A stretch of 64,000 nt of DNA from Rhodeus uyekii (Eukaryota; Chordata; Actinopteri; Cypriniformes; Acheilognathidae), in the NCBI GenBank assembly GCA_037043235.1, contig JAWRVZ010000003.1:9475501-9539500 (forward strand). Direction: 5' to 3'. The notes below the pieces were generated by a model. The model had not been told where the DNA came from and ran no database searches. It saw nothing but the letters and a program-made list of their open reading frames with translations. A program made the position numbers and the translations under genes. Position 1 is the first letter of the stretch. Each line of letters starts with the position of its first letter. Positions 40,101 to 55,100 of the stretch are shown piece by piece.

Positions 40101-43100
40101 GGTTACACAGTGGACCTGCAGGGAGCCAATCCTCCTTGGGTGTGATGAACCCGTGGCTCTGTTTCCAGCCTTGGCATGCTCAGATTCACCTCGACCTGTC
40201 ACACTGGCTCCTGGCTCCTTTCCCCCTTTGACTCCAGTGCTGACCATTGACTGCTCAACTTCGCCATGCCTCCACTGTGGACTTGCAGGCCCGTCCTCTA
40301 CCCTCTGGTCCTCCACTCCTTCAGCTCCAGCAAGCTCCGCCGTGTAGGCATCTGCCCTCGGTCACACCAGCTCATTCTCAGCCATCAAGATCCTTAATTC
40401 CATCTTGGAGGGTCGTTGCTGTGAACACTTCATGACCGCCCAGGTCATCGGTGTTCCATTGCATCAGCTCTACATATGTGTGAGGATCTCTTCTCCCAGC
40501 AGCTACCTGCCCATCAGTCGTCACCAGGATGATGGATCACAGATCCTTCCTCCATCCACTCCACCGTGGGCTATTGTCCTGGCCGCGCTCTTGGTCGGCA
40601 TCATCTGGTCACTATTTCCATTTTCGCTTCCATGGTTCCATTGGTTTCCGCTATCCCTTCGCGTGTTCTTCTCACCGTCCCTGCACCATCTCCTTGGCCA
40701 CCTCCAAAGTCCCCACCATCCCTCCCTCACTTCATCTATTAGAGCGTGAGGTTGCACCTTCCGGAAGGGTGTGTTCTGTCAGGGATATTTAGTTATGTTT
40801 GTTCTTTGTTTCACGTTCATGGACTTTTAGTCCATTGGCTTCTGTTTTCATTTGTTCAGTTCCAGCTCCTTGTTTGTCATCATGGTTACTAATACGAGTT
40901 ATCATTAGTTTCAGCTGTGTCCACCCCATTACTATCTGTATATAAGTTACTCTGGTTTAGTTCTCATTGGTCCGGTTTACATTAACGTTTATTGTTCTTC
41001 AGTTACCTGCATTTAGCTGTATCTTTGACACTTATTAAAGCATATTTACCTAAATCTTCATCTTCGTGTACGTGTCCTCAACCCTTCTTGACAATTATCA
41101 GCTTTTAGGTAGATGGACAATCATGGCTGAGGTTCAGTGGACAATTGTTCACTTGATTTGCAGTCACTAGTACAGCTGGGACGATTACGATTTCTAATGA
41201 AAAATTAATCCACTCTTTTGTAATAGGATCTCTTCCAAAGGCTGAAGGGCGTAACATGCACCCTCATAATGGGATTATAATTGGGATTTTGGCAGTATTG
41301 CAATTAAAATTTTACCATATGTAAACAATTCTTCGATCAAACTAATCGTAAACCACGTTTGCATGAAACTATGTGGTGCACATGATTTTTAATCACAATA
41401 ATCAGGCGTGTAAACACCTTAATTACCGGTCTGTGCTCATGCGCTCGGTTCTACTACTCAACTTCATGAACTCCTTGACATTATTCTGAAGTTTTCTGTT
41501 CTCCTAATCGCTCCAAAACTCTGTCAACACAACTCGCTGTGCTGTCTCTGCTCTGTATCCTTATCCAGACGGCGCAAAGAACGCAACAGCAGTGTAGGCA
41601 AACCTGGTTCATCTTGGCACTGAATAATATTTAGTACATCCATAAAAATGTATTTTGAATTTGATGCGAGTAGATTAAGGGCATACTCACACTTGCACCA
41701 TATCCTGGCGCGATTTTTTTCCTTCACTTGCTGTGTACGCATGACATTTTCCTTTATTGTCTTTACTCGATAAGGCCAATTGTAAAAGATGCACTTATCA
41801 AGTACTTACTGTTTTCCTAGGTCTAATGCTTTTCTTGATTTTTCTTCTGTTCCTGCCTAAAATGTCACATTTACGTGTCCATTTTATGTATATAACGATA
41901 AGAAAACATTTGTGGCTCCAGAACATTGTGGTAAAATGGCACAGAGTTGTGGAGTCTCGTCAGTGTTAGAGAAACATCCAGCCTTTATCCAGAACCACAA
42001 AGATGTGGCCTCAAATGCTAATGAAAGGTCTGTGTGGAGGCATGATCTCATAGTTGGCTCAGGTTTAGGCTGGAGTTTTCTGGCCCCCCAGGAAACAGTG
42101 GGACAGCACCAACAATCTTCTCGTACCCTTTTCTTTCTTTAAAACGTAGCCCACATCTTACCCATTGTGTCATTTTCACAATACGCAAACTGAAGTGTAT
42201 ATTTAACGTATACTTAAATGTGCAAAAAACTGTATGAAATAATGAAGATAAAAAACTGTTCACAGTTAGAAAGCAGAAAAAATTCTAAATAAAGTTTAAA
42301 TCGTTTTTCCCAGTAGTTCTGTTGCATTTGGCAGATGCTTTTATCCAAAGCGATTTACATTGCATTCAAGATACACATTGACATTCTAATCAGTTCGTGC
42401 TTTCCCTTGGGATCGAACCCATGACTTTAGCATTGCTAGCGGCATGCTCTACTCTTTGAGCTACAGGAATGCTAGACTTTTTGAGTAAAAAAAAAAAAAA
42501 TTGTATACTTTTATTCAGCAAGTATGCATTAAATTGATCAAAAGTGAATATATAGACCTTTATAATGTTACAAAATATTTATAATTCAGATAAATATCTA
42601 ATTCAAAAAGTCTCATGTCTGACAACAAATAATGTTTTCATTCTGCTCCCTGTTGTACATTGTTTGATTGACATGCATTGGCATGATATAAAGTGTTTTT
42701 GAAACTTAATGATGAAATGAAAACATTCATATTATAAGAATATTATCATATAACACTCAAATAAGTCGTGGTAAAAAAAAAACTCAAGCATTGAACAGCA
42801 AAACTAAATGTACATGCACATTTTATATTGTTTTCGATATTACTGTTTAGCCCTGATTATAACATATTTTATATAATTTATTTACATATTGGATATTTTA
42901 TTAGGCTCCTTTGCATATGCTGCTTCGTTTATACTTATATTTCCAATTGTTGACTGCCAACTTATTGTAAGTTATCAGATGTTACTATTTTTGAGTTCTG
43001 TGAATCAAATAACTATGTATTTTGCAAGTATAAAAGTTGAAATCAGAAATCCATGCAAAAAAAAGGCATAAAAGCACAGCATGCACTCCTGCGGGGGCAT

Positions 43101-46100
43101 TGTTTCATTGCCACACCCTTTACCCAGGTGGTTGTCTGAGATTCAGTGACACATCCGTGATAAAAGAGGCTTTAATATGCTTAACAGCAGAATCACCTCG
43201 CATTGGCAAATCACAGGACTAGGATTACCAGAAGAAACTAGGGCACTCGCTTCTTGTGTACGGTAGATGCAAAGCTTGTGTTAGTGTTGTTTTAGGGCTT
43301 CATAGAGTGTATAAGCACTTCCATAATGTACAATGGCAGAAATTGCTCACCTGCACAAATTATATGGTGACTAGCGATATCATTTATAATACATTCAGAT
43401 TTTTTCTTTTATGGTCTTTTTCAGCCTCTCATTATACTTCTCTCAACCACTGGTGTAGACTGAGACTGGATTAATGTCATATTTATGAAATTATTACTAT
43501 AACACCCCCTTAAAAAAACATTATTTCTCTTCATGCTGAGAAGCTAGTTAGATAAAAACAAACAACCGTGGTTCTTTATGCCTCATGAATGTTTGTCAAA
43601 ATTTTTAATGAAAAGAAATGTCATAATATTGCTGACCTCTGCATCATCTGTACATGAAATGGGAATTAAATGGCTTGTTCCACTGGGGCAAACAGATTTA
43701 GCTTTGGTAATACAGTGCACCACAGCAAGACGAGCCGTTCACAAGGTTATTTGCTCCCAAAAGCACATAAGATGGGGGCATGAGTGACTGTTTTAGATGC
43801 TTGGATGAGGCGATTCTGTTCCCAAACTTCCAGAGGCCTCAATCTCTTGGGTGACCATATCTAGAGCAAAATATCTGGAGCAGTGCGGATGCTTGGTCTG
43901 TCTTCTATCATAGCACAGTTTGAGCTTATTTTAACGGAGTGCTCTAATTCATGAGTTCATGAGCGGATATTTATATCAAGCGGGTCAGATGAGGTAGGAC
44001 TGAATATCTACACTGAGACCTTCTAAAACAAATGACTGTTTTACAATGCTATACAAATTGAGATGTTTCTGCAGACAAACCTAAATTATTAATTAATAAT
44101 CAGCAGTTATGAAGGTGCTTGTTCTTCAAAAGATACACTGGATACCTTAACTTAGCCTTGGACTTAATACTACATTCTTTAGCGACTGTGGAAAGGTGCC
44201 AAAGGGAATAGTGGAAACTGGAAGCTGGCTGAACACACTGCTCTGCAAAACCATCTGTTTATTCAAAAGGGCAAAGGGTTTTGTGGCCCATTTAAGATCA
44301 CCAATGTGCTAAAGTAAAATTCACTTTTAGCAGATAAACACATTTAATATGTAGTTTTTCTTTTTGCAGGTTTGAAAGATTCATCCAAAATTTCGTTTTA
44401 TTTTTTTGTATTTAAAAATGAAATGAAATTGAAAATATCGCTTTAACTTGATTTATTTTCACATCTAATGTCATGAGTTTAAAAAAAGTGGAATTTTTTA
44501 TCACCTATTTTTGTTAATCCTCTAAATTCTGCCTATTTTCATCAAACAACAACGAAGAGGGCCCTACACAATATATTCATTGCAAAAAGCCAATAGACCC
44601 ATGTTGCTCTGGGCATTGTGCCAATGGTGAGGCATTGCAGTGCTGGAGACTTTCATACCTCTCTTGTTTCTGTGTACTTTGTCACTGTTCAGCTACTAGT
44701 TTGTCGTTTCTGTGGCAGCCTGTATTGTTTGCATTCAGTTCGTCCTGGTGAGATCTGCCTCTCCAGTCTTCACATATGTTGTACTTTCACTTCTGTACTT
44801 GCATCTCACACCATCTGGCTCATAGAAGCAATGCTGGGCTTAGGCCAGCTTGGTCCAAACCCCTGTCGTGCTGTGTTCAGCAGCTCTTTGATTATCCCAC
44901 TAATTCCTCCATACACCCTGCACTTATAACACTCTTTACACAACTGAAGACACAAGATAGATGTGTTTGGACTGGACTCTTCAGACAATGTAGAGACTTA
45001 TGTTGCATTTGTGATTTCTCCCTATTAGCTTTACATGTAAATCCTCTTATCGTAATATACACTTAAAACCCTAAACTCCTTACTTCTGACTGTAATCCAA
45101 ACATCCATGATGTCTCATTAACAGGATTCTTGCAGGACTGCCCTTGAAATGCATTGCACTAAGGTTGCCTATTAGCTGGTGATATGCTACACTGTACATC
45201 TTGGGAGTCTTTTTTCCAAATGAATGAAGATTGATTTGAGTGATAGCTATGCCGTTCAGGGACATTCATTTTGATTAACACTAATCAATCATATGGCTGC
45301 TATCATTGCTTTTCAAATGAACAAATCAATGTGTGTTACGGCAGTGTTGTTACGGGACATACTTTGGGGGATTAGGCTCTAGCTGCTGTGTTTAGCATTT
45401 CAGTTACAAATTAGCATTTAGCGCGTTCCCAAATGAGTTTTTCCCATATCATTTAGATGCGTTTTTCCCTTTTTCAGAATACCGGTATACAGTTTTGGTG
45501 ACACTTTTCCAGTAAAAAGCAACCTAAATTGGTTTGTCCTAACGTTTGAGTCATTCTAGTGAATTGGTTCATCCTGAAGTGTGATTCATTAAGTTGAATC
45601 AGTTTGTTCAGAATCAAAAAAAGAGATTAATTTAAGTTCCATATTTACATATTTACATAGTCACTGTGTTTTCTTAGTCACACTTATTTTATTTGTTATT
45701 CATTGTAAATTAATGAGATCAAATTTGATGTCACTCTATTTGGGATCATTCATTAATTTATTCCCTCATTAATTCAAACCTCAATTGTTTTTGTACCAGA
45801 AAAGTGAAGCTTTGATTAAATTAAATCATTAAATATCTCCAAGCTTCTTCAGTGTAGTCAGTAGTTTGTTGCTTAACCAACTACTTTCACAAAAAAGGAG
45901 CCTGAATGTAGTGAAACTACGTCAAATTACACATAGGTATACCTTTTGAAAAGCCAAACGAAAAGCATTAATTTACAATTAACATTAATTTATCTGAAGG
46001 ATTTGGTAGCAGTTTACTATGTTTACAGTGTTTCTAATGCTTAAACCTCAGAGGTACATTTCTGTCATTCTCTTTCTGTCTGATAGTTTATTTCTTTACA

Positions 46101-49100
46101 GAATGACCTTTAACCAGTATGGTCATGAAAATCATTTAATCATGAAGAGGCTCAAAGAGACTAGTCACAACAGATATGTGCAACTTATAAAAACACATAT
46201 TTCTTTCTTCCAGGACAAAGGACTTTGCACCACAAAAGTGATGTTCTTGAAACCGTTGTATTAGTAAACCCATCAGAAGATACTGTTATTTGCGAGGTAA
46301 GTTATTTAAAGAAAATCTGTTTCTACTAAAGATTGGGGAATAGGATTGATGTTAGACTCAACAAACTTGTTGAAGCATAACCTTGCTGCAAACAGACTCT
46401 AATATACTAATAAGTTTTAAATGCCCTCTATGTCTCTTAATATGTCCTAGATCCACTGTCTTATATCTGACCCAGCTGTGCATAAATTGCTGGTCCTGAG
46501 TGGGCAGAGCTCTGACCAAGGTGACCTGGTTCTCCAAACTGGAGTGCTTCGTCATCAAACCTTTTCACGTGTGTTTGCTGATCCTGGAGTAAGTTTAGAT
46601 GATTTAATTGTATCGAAATTTATTAAAAAAACAATATACCTTGACTAACTTTTTACTTGTTTTCCTCATGTAGGTCAGTAATTTGCTGGTTAAAGCCAGC
46701 TCTGGACAACGCAGATCATTAACTGTGTCTTGTCGTGGTGAAGCAGGCTGGAGCTCTCTGGGGCAACAGCAACGGATTCGGGAGTTGCTGAATTATAGGC
46801 TGAATCCAGAGCCCATTCTCCCTAAGATGGAGGGGGTCACTGAGTTTACCGAATATATATCTGAGACTGTGGATGTACCATCCCCATTTGACCTTCTTGA
46901 GCCTCCAACCTCTGGAGGATTCTTAAAGCTCTCAAAGCCTTGTTGCTACATCTTTCCTGGTGGACGGGGGGATTCTGCGCTTTTTGCTGTCAATGGTTTT
47001 AACATTCTGATTGACGGTGGCTCTGACAGAAGGTCATGCTTTTGGAAGCTTGTCAGACATTTAGATCGTATTGATTCTGTCCTTCTCACCCATATTGGTG
47101 CTGATAATCTTCCTGGGATCAATGGACTCCTTCAAAGGAAGGTTGCTGAGCAGGAGGAAGAGCAGTCTCAAGGCTCAACCACCTACAGTGATTGGATGAA
47201 GAACCTGATATCACCAGAGCTCGGAGTAGTGTTCTTCAATGTACCTGAGAAGCTTCGCACATCAGAATCGAATTTGAAAGTTAAGCGAAGTATTGAGGAA
47301 GCCTCTCTAACATTGCAATACCTCAACAAGCTGGGAATTAAGCCTGAGCCTCTTTTTCGAGTGGTTAGTAATACCATTGAGCCCATTACTCTTTTTCACA
47401 AGATGGGTGTGGGCAGGTTAGACATGTTTGTCCTGAACCCTGTGAAGGACAGTAAGGAAATGCAGTTCCTCATGCAGAAGTGGGCAGGCAACAGCAAGGC
47501 CAAGACGGGAATAGTGCTTCCCAATGGAAAAGAGGGAGAAATATCTGTACCATATTTGACATCTATTGCTGCTCTCGTCGTATGGCTTCCTGCCAACCCC
47601 TCAGAGAAAATCATAAGGGTTTTATTCCCTGGAAATGCACCTCAGAACAAAATCCTTGAAGGGCTTGAAAAGCTGAAGCACCTTGATTTCTTGCGGTATC
47701 CAATAGCCACACAAAAAGACATAAATTCTGCTGTTTCACCTTCAGCTATAAAACAAACAAAGCTAAAGCAAAGAACTGACAGCAAAGAAAGTCTTAAATC
47801 ATCTCCCAAGACTCACACACCAGCTAAGTCTTCTAAGAAAGAAACTGACGAGCAGGAGGATGCATCCATAGTCGAAACAAAGAGTGACTCTGTCAGAGAG
47901 AACAAGATTGAGAAAAAAGAAGAAAAGAAGCATATCAAGCCATTGAAACCGAAAACAGAAGTGACAGAAAAGAAAAAATTATTGAAGGAGAAATCACTGA
48001 AAAAACACCCCAAGGAAAGGGTGTCCAAAATGGATGAAAAGAAAGACAAAGAAAAGAGGGAAGTTAAGAAAGAAAAGCGGGATATTAAAAAAGATGATTC
48101 AGTGAAAAAAGATGAGAAAAAGTTTAAAGCCAAGGACACCTCAAAACCTGAACTGAGGAAAATAACTAAACCTGACTTGAAACCTTTCACACCGGAGGTC
48201 AGAAAGACCCTCCACAAGGCCAAAACCCAAGGTAAATCAAAAACAATAAAAAGCAAAACTACAACTGCCAAGGTAGAGATTAAGGCAGAATCTGTGGCTG
48301 AGAAGATCAAGCTTGAGAAGCAGGAAAATGGGACAGAAGCCATGTTTTCTGCACCCACTCCTGAAGTTTTAACAAAAGACTTTGATGAAATTAGACCTAC
48401 TGAAATGACAGATGACTCTGAAGCCTCTAAAAGTGCCCTTACTGTCTCCAGATTACCAGCTGAAAGAGACGATGAAACTTCAAATGCTGCAGAGCAAAGA
48501 GAACAAGATCATGTTACGGAAACCGATATTGTGGAAGAAGTAGCGCTATCAGCAGAAATGAAAGAACAACAGGATGAGCCCCAAACATCAGAATTAGAGA
48601 AATTTGAGGATGAAGGTACTGCAATTGAAGATGAAGATGAGGAGGAGGTTGAGATAAAGCCTGTTAAGAAGACAGATGAAGAGGAGGAGGAAGACATGGG
48701 AATAGGAGATGAAGAGGAAGAAGGTGGAGCAAAGGAAACCAAAGACTTGGAGGGAGTGGATAGAAAACATGAAACTGAAGAAATGGAGAAGCAAAAACAA
48801 GCAGAGGTCAGAAAAATTGAAGTTGAAGATGAGCAGCTTGAAGAAGAGGATGTGATTGAAAAAGCTGAGTTAGAGGAGGCAGAGGATTTGGATGCCATTG
48901 CAGATGAAGAAATAAAAGATCTCTCTGCTGAGAAAGGCAAGGAAGAAGAGGATGCATACTTGTCAAATGTTGGAGGTGTCACAGCTGGCATTACCTCTAC
49001 AGCCCAAGGAGCTGCTGCAGCAGAAAACTTATCATATATCCAGGATGAAACCATACCAGGTTACTCTGAGACTGAGCAGACCATCTCAGATGAGGAGATA

Positions 49101-52100
49101 CATGAAGAAGCAGAGGACAGGATACCACACCTTCAATATGAGGTTGGTAGCTATGATGTCTCTGTCCCAGACCAACCAGGCTCCTTTGATGCCATTCCTG
49201 GAATGAGAGAAATGCAAGCAGCTGCAATGGGCAATGGAACCGGCAAAGTATTGATGGGTGCACAGGAGCCAGCTATTTCCATCTACACCAGCATACTTGC
49301 AGCTCCATTAGCTGAAGAGGAACATGTTTCTTCGGCAACATCCATAACAGAGTATGACAAACTGTCTTCTTTACCTACTTCAGTTGCAGAAGATCAGTCA
49401 GTGGCATCAGTCACTGCACCTCAGACTGAAGACACTGGAAAAAGTTCCCTGGTCTTGGACACTGTTCAACCGGTTACTCAGACTGAGGCCACCCAAGGAA
49501 AAGATTACCTACATTCCGCTGGAACCATTTCACCAACATCCTCCTTGGAAGAAGACAAGTGCTTCAAATCAACTCCCTCTGAGGAATCTCCTCCACTGCC
49601 CTTAGAAGGCAAAACTGAGGGAATTGAGATGGCTGCCCATTACGATGATGAAGAGGAGGATGAATATGAGGATCAAACACCAAATGCTGATATTTCACTT
49701 GGAAAGTTACAAGAAGGATATGCCTCACCTGATAAACTTGAACACAAGGAAAAAGAAATGGACAAACACAAAAGTTCTGTGCCTTTAGTTCCTCATACTT
49801 CATCTGAAACATGTGAGGCATCACTATCACCTCCTAGGGAGGATTTATCTCTCGAAGTACAAACAATACTCTCTTCCCCATTGCAGTATGTTTCTAAGCT
49901 TCCTGTTTCTGAAGCTAGTGTTTTACCAGAGGTGGAAGACCGGTGCATTAGCCCTGATGACAGCACTGTGAAAATGGCTTCTCCTACACATTCTGGACCA
50001 CCAAGTGTATCTCACTCTCCCTTCAGAATGTCACCTGTGGAAAGGAAAGATAAATTGCCCCTTAAAGAGACCCATAAAGAACCAGGAGTGCCTCTTAGCA
50101 CCACTGAAATTAAATTTGAAATGGAAAGTGGGAAACAAAAACCTGACATTTTAGATGAGAAGGAAATACCTCAAGTGGAGGAGGAAGAAAAGAAGATAAT
50201 CCAGGAAGCAGCCTCAGGACAATCTCCACTTGATGACGTCTTTGGTAAAAAAGAAACTATATCAATTCTACCATCAAAAGAAGTAAGTGATATAAAGGTA
50301 ATTCCTGATCCAAGTGTTGAAAAGAAGGGTGAAGTTGAAGAGGACTTAAAAGAGAGTGATAAGGCTGTAATTCTTGAGGATAAAGATAGCAAGTTATCTG
50401 ATGATCATGACGTTGAAGAAACTTGTGATTTAAAATCATCTACAGACAAAGAAGAGAAAACAGAGAGGGAGAAAGAAAAGGATAGTGAGAGAGACGATGC
50501 TGGAGAGAAGCAAAAGGAGAAAGACCAATTAAAGAAGGTTACAGATAAAAGTGATGTAATATCAGAACCTGAAAAGGCAGCATTGCCCTCTAAAGAGGAT
50601 TTTGATAAGAAAAATGCAAATGAAGAAGAGTTTCAAGATAAGAGTTCTAAAGCAGTTCTGGGAAGTTTGGAGATAGAAAAACAGGAGAAACAAGAAATTC
50701 AGTCAGAGAGAGACAAAATGTATTTGGTAAAGGAATCCAAAGAGGAAGACCTGACTGATGCATCTTGCCAGTTTATAGAAAGCCCAGACAAATCAGAAAC
50801 ATCAACATCTCATACAGGGACACAGGACACTGCAAGGACAGATACGACAACTAAAACAGAAATGATCTCTGAGCAGAAATCAGAGTCAACTGACATTGTG
50901 CCTGAACATGTGGCTTCAAAGGAAACCGATTCATCCATCTGTATAGCCCTGTTTAAGGAAGACACAGATGGCCTCAAATCTCAAACACAACAGATAAGTG
51001 AAAAAACAGATGATACCTTAAAAGAAGAAAAGGCAGAAAGTAAAAATGAAGCTGAGGTGAAATATGAGAAAATTATTTCAGCTGCCAAAGAACATGAAGA
51101 ATCTAAGGATAAAAATATAGAGGAAGTTAAATCTGTGACACAAGAGCAAATTTCCCTCTTAAACCAAGACGTTCAATCTGTAGAGATGCATGCAGAGGTG
51201 TCCATTATAGAGAAGGATATGTCTTCTAAAGATGAACAAGAATCTAAAGGGAAGTCAGTGCAAGAGATGGAACCTCATATATTAGGGGCAACTCCAGGTG
51301 AGGCTGAAATGACTAGTAAACAAGATGAAGATTTGAAGGAGACACCATTGGAAGAAACTCAAACAACACAACATTTAGAAAAAGCAGATGCGGCATCCAA
51401 AGAAGAGCCTCAAATTTCACAATCCATCATTTCACAGGACACAGATGATGTGCATCAAACTAGCCAAGAAATAGAAAAAACTGTAGAAGACACTAAATCC
51501 AAAACACAAATATCCATTTCAGAAAAAATTGATTCCTCTCTAATATTAGAACAAGATTCTAAAGATGAACCTGCAGAATGGATCCAAGGTCAAGTCTCTG
51601 TGTCTGAATCTGAGAAATTAGACTTGTCTGCTAAAGATGATCAGGATCACAAAAACAAAGAGGTTGTGAAGCTAACAAGCAAACCGGAAGAAGAATCTAT
51701 AGAATGTCAGACTTATGAAAAAACAGATAAGCTTACTATCGCTAAATCTGATTTTGAATCTGGAGTGAAGAGCGAATCCCAGGCAATAAGAGAATCAGAG
51801 AGAGAAGTTTTAAAAGCTAAAGAGGATGAGATGAACAAAGGTGTATTTGTTGAATCTGAACAACCCGTTGAGTTTGAAGACATATCCTCAAAACTATATG
51901 ACTCTAAAGATAAGTATGGGGAGCATGCTCAACTTCAGATATTAGCAGATCAGTCACTACCTGATAGTACTGATGTGGCTGCAAATAAGGACCAACAGTA
52001 TGAAGAGCAACACACAGAAGAGACTGTAACTGAAGTACATCAAACAAGTATGGCGACAGATACACCATCAGACACAAAACAAAAACTTGAGGTCAAATCT

Positions 52101-55100
52101 GTAGGAGAAGAAAAGACAGAACAGATTACATCAGAATCAATATCTGTGGTTTCAAAATCAGAACATGATGCAGAAGGTAACATTGTAGAAGATAAAACAA
52201 TTGATTCTGAGGAACAATTAATGAAAGATGCATCAAAATTGGTGTCCGATGAATTACACACAAAAATGGACTTGGGAGCTAAACAGAAATCTCTGGATAA
52301 ATCTTCAGAACAAATGTTTGAGACCTCAGATCTGAGCTGTAAAGAAAAATTCGAACTGAAAGATGAACCTAAAGAAGATATCAAACAAGACACATCATTA
52401 CATGAAACAGATACCTTTCTACAATCAGACATAGGATTCAAATTAAATTTGGATTATAAAGAAAAATGCATTGAAGAAACCTCAACTGTAGACAAAACAA
52501 AAGAAATCAAGTCAACCTTTGAAGCTACATTTCCAACCAAATTTTCAGATGAAGATGAAAGTACCGAGGAGGATGAAGGAGATGCTGTTTGTCTGGGAGG
52601 TGCTGGTTCAAGACCATTATCAGTGGAACCATGGAAGTCAGAAGAAACAAAGGCAAGCAGTCCTGCACAACCATCTGAGACAAGTGTGAAAAAAGAGGAA
52701 ATTGTGACCCATTTAGAAGAGAAAGAGTTGAGTAGAGATTCAAGTGATACATCAACTGAACCAGAGAAGGAGTGCAAGGTGGATACAACATCACTTACAC
52801 TTACTGCAGAAACAAGTAAAAAAACTGTCTCAGAGACTCTAATTGAGAGCAAACCAATGAGTATCACACTGGCTAGCTTTGACAATCAAGGCAGTGCTGA
52901 GGATGACCAACATCAAACATTGATCTATGCAAAGGAAGCCGCAAAACTTGAGAAAGAGGCTGAGAGGGAAAGGGAAGGAGAACGAGAGGCTGCTTCTCCA
53001 GGGCTAGAGTCACATTCTGATTTTCAGAAGACTGACAGTGCTGATGAAAAATGTGCTGAAAAGGCTGATTGTGAGAGAATAAAATCTGATGACAAGATGA
53101 TGTATGAACTAGAAAAAGAAAGCTATGAAGCTTCTAAATATGAGCCTTATGAAAAACCCATTTCAAAAGATGCTGAGAGAGAAAGAGAAGAATGCCAGTA
53201 CCCTAGTCTAGATTTAGATGGTAATAGAAAAAGTCAGACCTCTTTGCTTGGAGCTACATGTTCAGTAGAAGAACAAAGTGATGACGAGCCAGTGTCTTTC
53301 AGCAAGGTTGACTACCAGACTTCAACTATTCACAGCAGTCATGGTGCCTACTCAGAGCAAGACAACAAGGAGCAATACCAAGAGGAAGAATTGGTAAGAG
53401 AAGAGAGACCAGATCTTTTTGTCGACAATAGTTTTACATATGCCAGCAAAGCTATTTCACCAGCAGGTTCAAGCTTGTTTGCCTCTAGGGATTTGCAAGA
53501 TTCAGAGAAATCAGAGAAATTGGAGAGAGAAGAGAAGGAGAAGGAGAAAGAAGTCACACATTTTCCTCCTCAAGGAAAAGATGATGACAGTCATGTTAAA
53601 TTGTCAGATAAAGAACCATGTACATCTGCTTCCTTCCTTTCAAAACCTGATGCTCAAGAGAAAGACCATAAAACAGAAGAAACATTGGCAAAGTCTCATT
53701 CAGAGGATTTGGACAAGACTCAAACCCGTGTGACTGAAGCTTCCCCTCCACAAGGCTCTCTCACATTATCACAAGATCAAAGTCTTCAAAGTCTAACAAC
53801 TTCATCAACATCTGCCAATGATGAGTACAAAATGGAGAGTCCCATCTCAAGTCAAGGCAACAAAGACAAAAACAAACTGGATTCAGCTGAAAGCAAAGAT
53901 GACCCGTTTTCTTCTGGTCGGTACTCACCACCTGAAAAGGACATGCTTCCTGCCAGGTTATCAGATGAAGATCCCAGCACCGCCACTCCTGGCTCTTCAG
54001 AGCAGTCTATGAATGTTGATGACAATGTTCTTGCACTTGAGTGCACTGGAAAAACAGATTCTCTTTCCAGCAAGACATTGATTGTGAGCGCAGAGACCGA
54101 GGAATGCTTGGTCAGAAGCCAAAAAATATTTGCAGAAGAAGAGGAAGACTATGAAGATGAGGATGAGGAAGAGGAAAATGCAAGTGACTTAGATGTTGAA
54201 AAGGGTGCCAGAGAGATGTCTGAGAAAGAGTCCAAGGCAACATTTGATACCATGACTACATCTAAACCACTCGAAGCAAAACAAGAAGACACCACTGGTT
54301 CCTTAGCTTTTGGAGCAACTGCAAAAGTTCCACAGACAGGCATCGTTGGTGACTCATACACAGAGAAAATCTCCCCCACAACAGAGCCATCATCAATTCA
54401 TGGAGAGCACCATGATGTAATCAGTAAGGAGGGTGAACAGTCCAACAAAGAAGATACTAGTCCAGTCAGATCTGACATACCCAAATCCAGCAATGAGGAA
54501 TATGAACCACAGAAATCTTCTGATAAAAAGCCTGACACATCTGAATCCCTAGCTGTTGCTCAAGTGGCCATGTCTGATGCAACTTACTCATCATCTTCAT
54601 CATTTAGTTACTCTTCTTCAACATCTGCCTCATATTCAACTGGTCAACACCTTGGAGAAGGACTAGAACGACAGATTAATATTCCTAGTGTCCAACTAAG
54701 GTCAGATGGAGACAGTATATCATTTGAGTACTCATCCCTGAAAGAGGAAGAGTCACCCATTATGGATTTACCATGTTTAAAAAAAGATGAATACATGGAA
54801 GTCTCGGATCGAATGACACCTGCCACAACAACAGCTGAGTCCATATCCAGTCTTGCCAGGTTTTCTCCTCTTAGTCCCCTGGAGGAATCCAAATCTTTTC
54901 TTCAAGATCAAACATCATCTGCAGAGGAAAAGTCAGAGGAGGATATTTCAAGCATGAAATCTGACAGGGATCTAGTCTCAGATCCAAAACATGTAGCAGA
55001 ACCATATTCTTCAAAACTGACAGAATCAGCAACTTCTGAGCATGCAACTCACTCAACTGATGTGGCATCTTTTGCATCCCTCAAATTTGACATTGCACCT

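Larger units (their letters stand above)
21433..46213 (+). other. map1a: map1a intron 2 (24.8 kb)
   Basis: This is by far the largest intron. It is full of mobile-element remnants (annotated separately) and holds a CpG-rich island at about 35.1-35.6 kb. Stretches 26720-28070, 35600-39050, 41100-42320 and 42475-46210 show no recognised element or exon. Confidence 0.75.
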
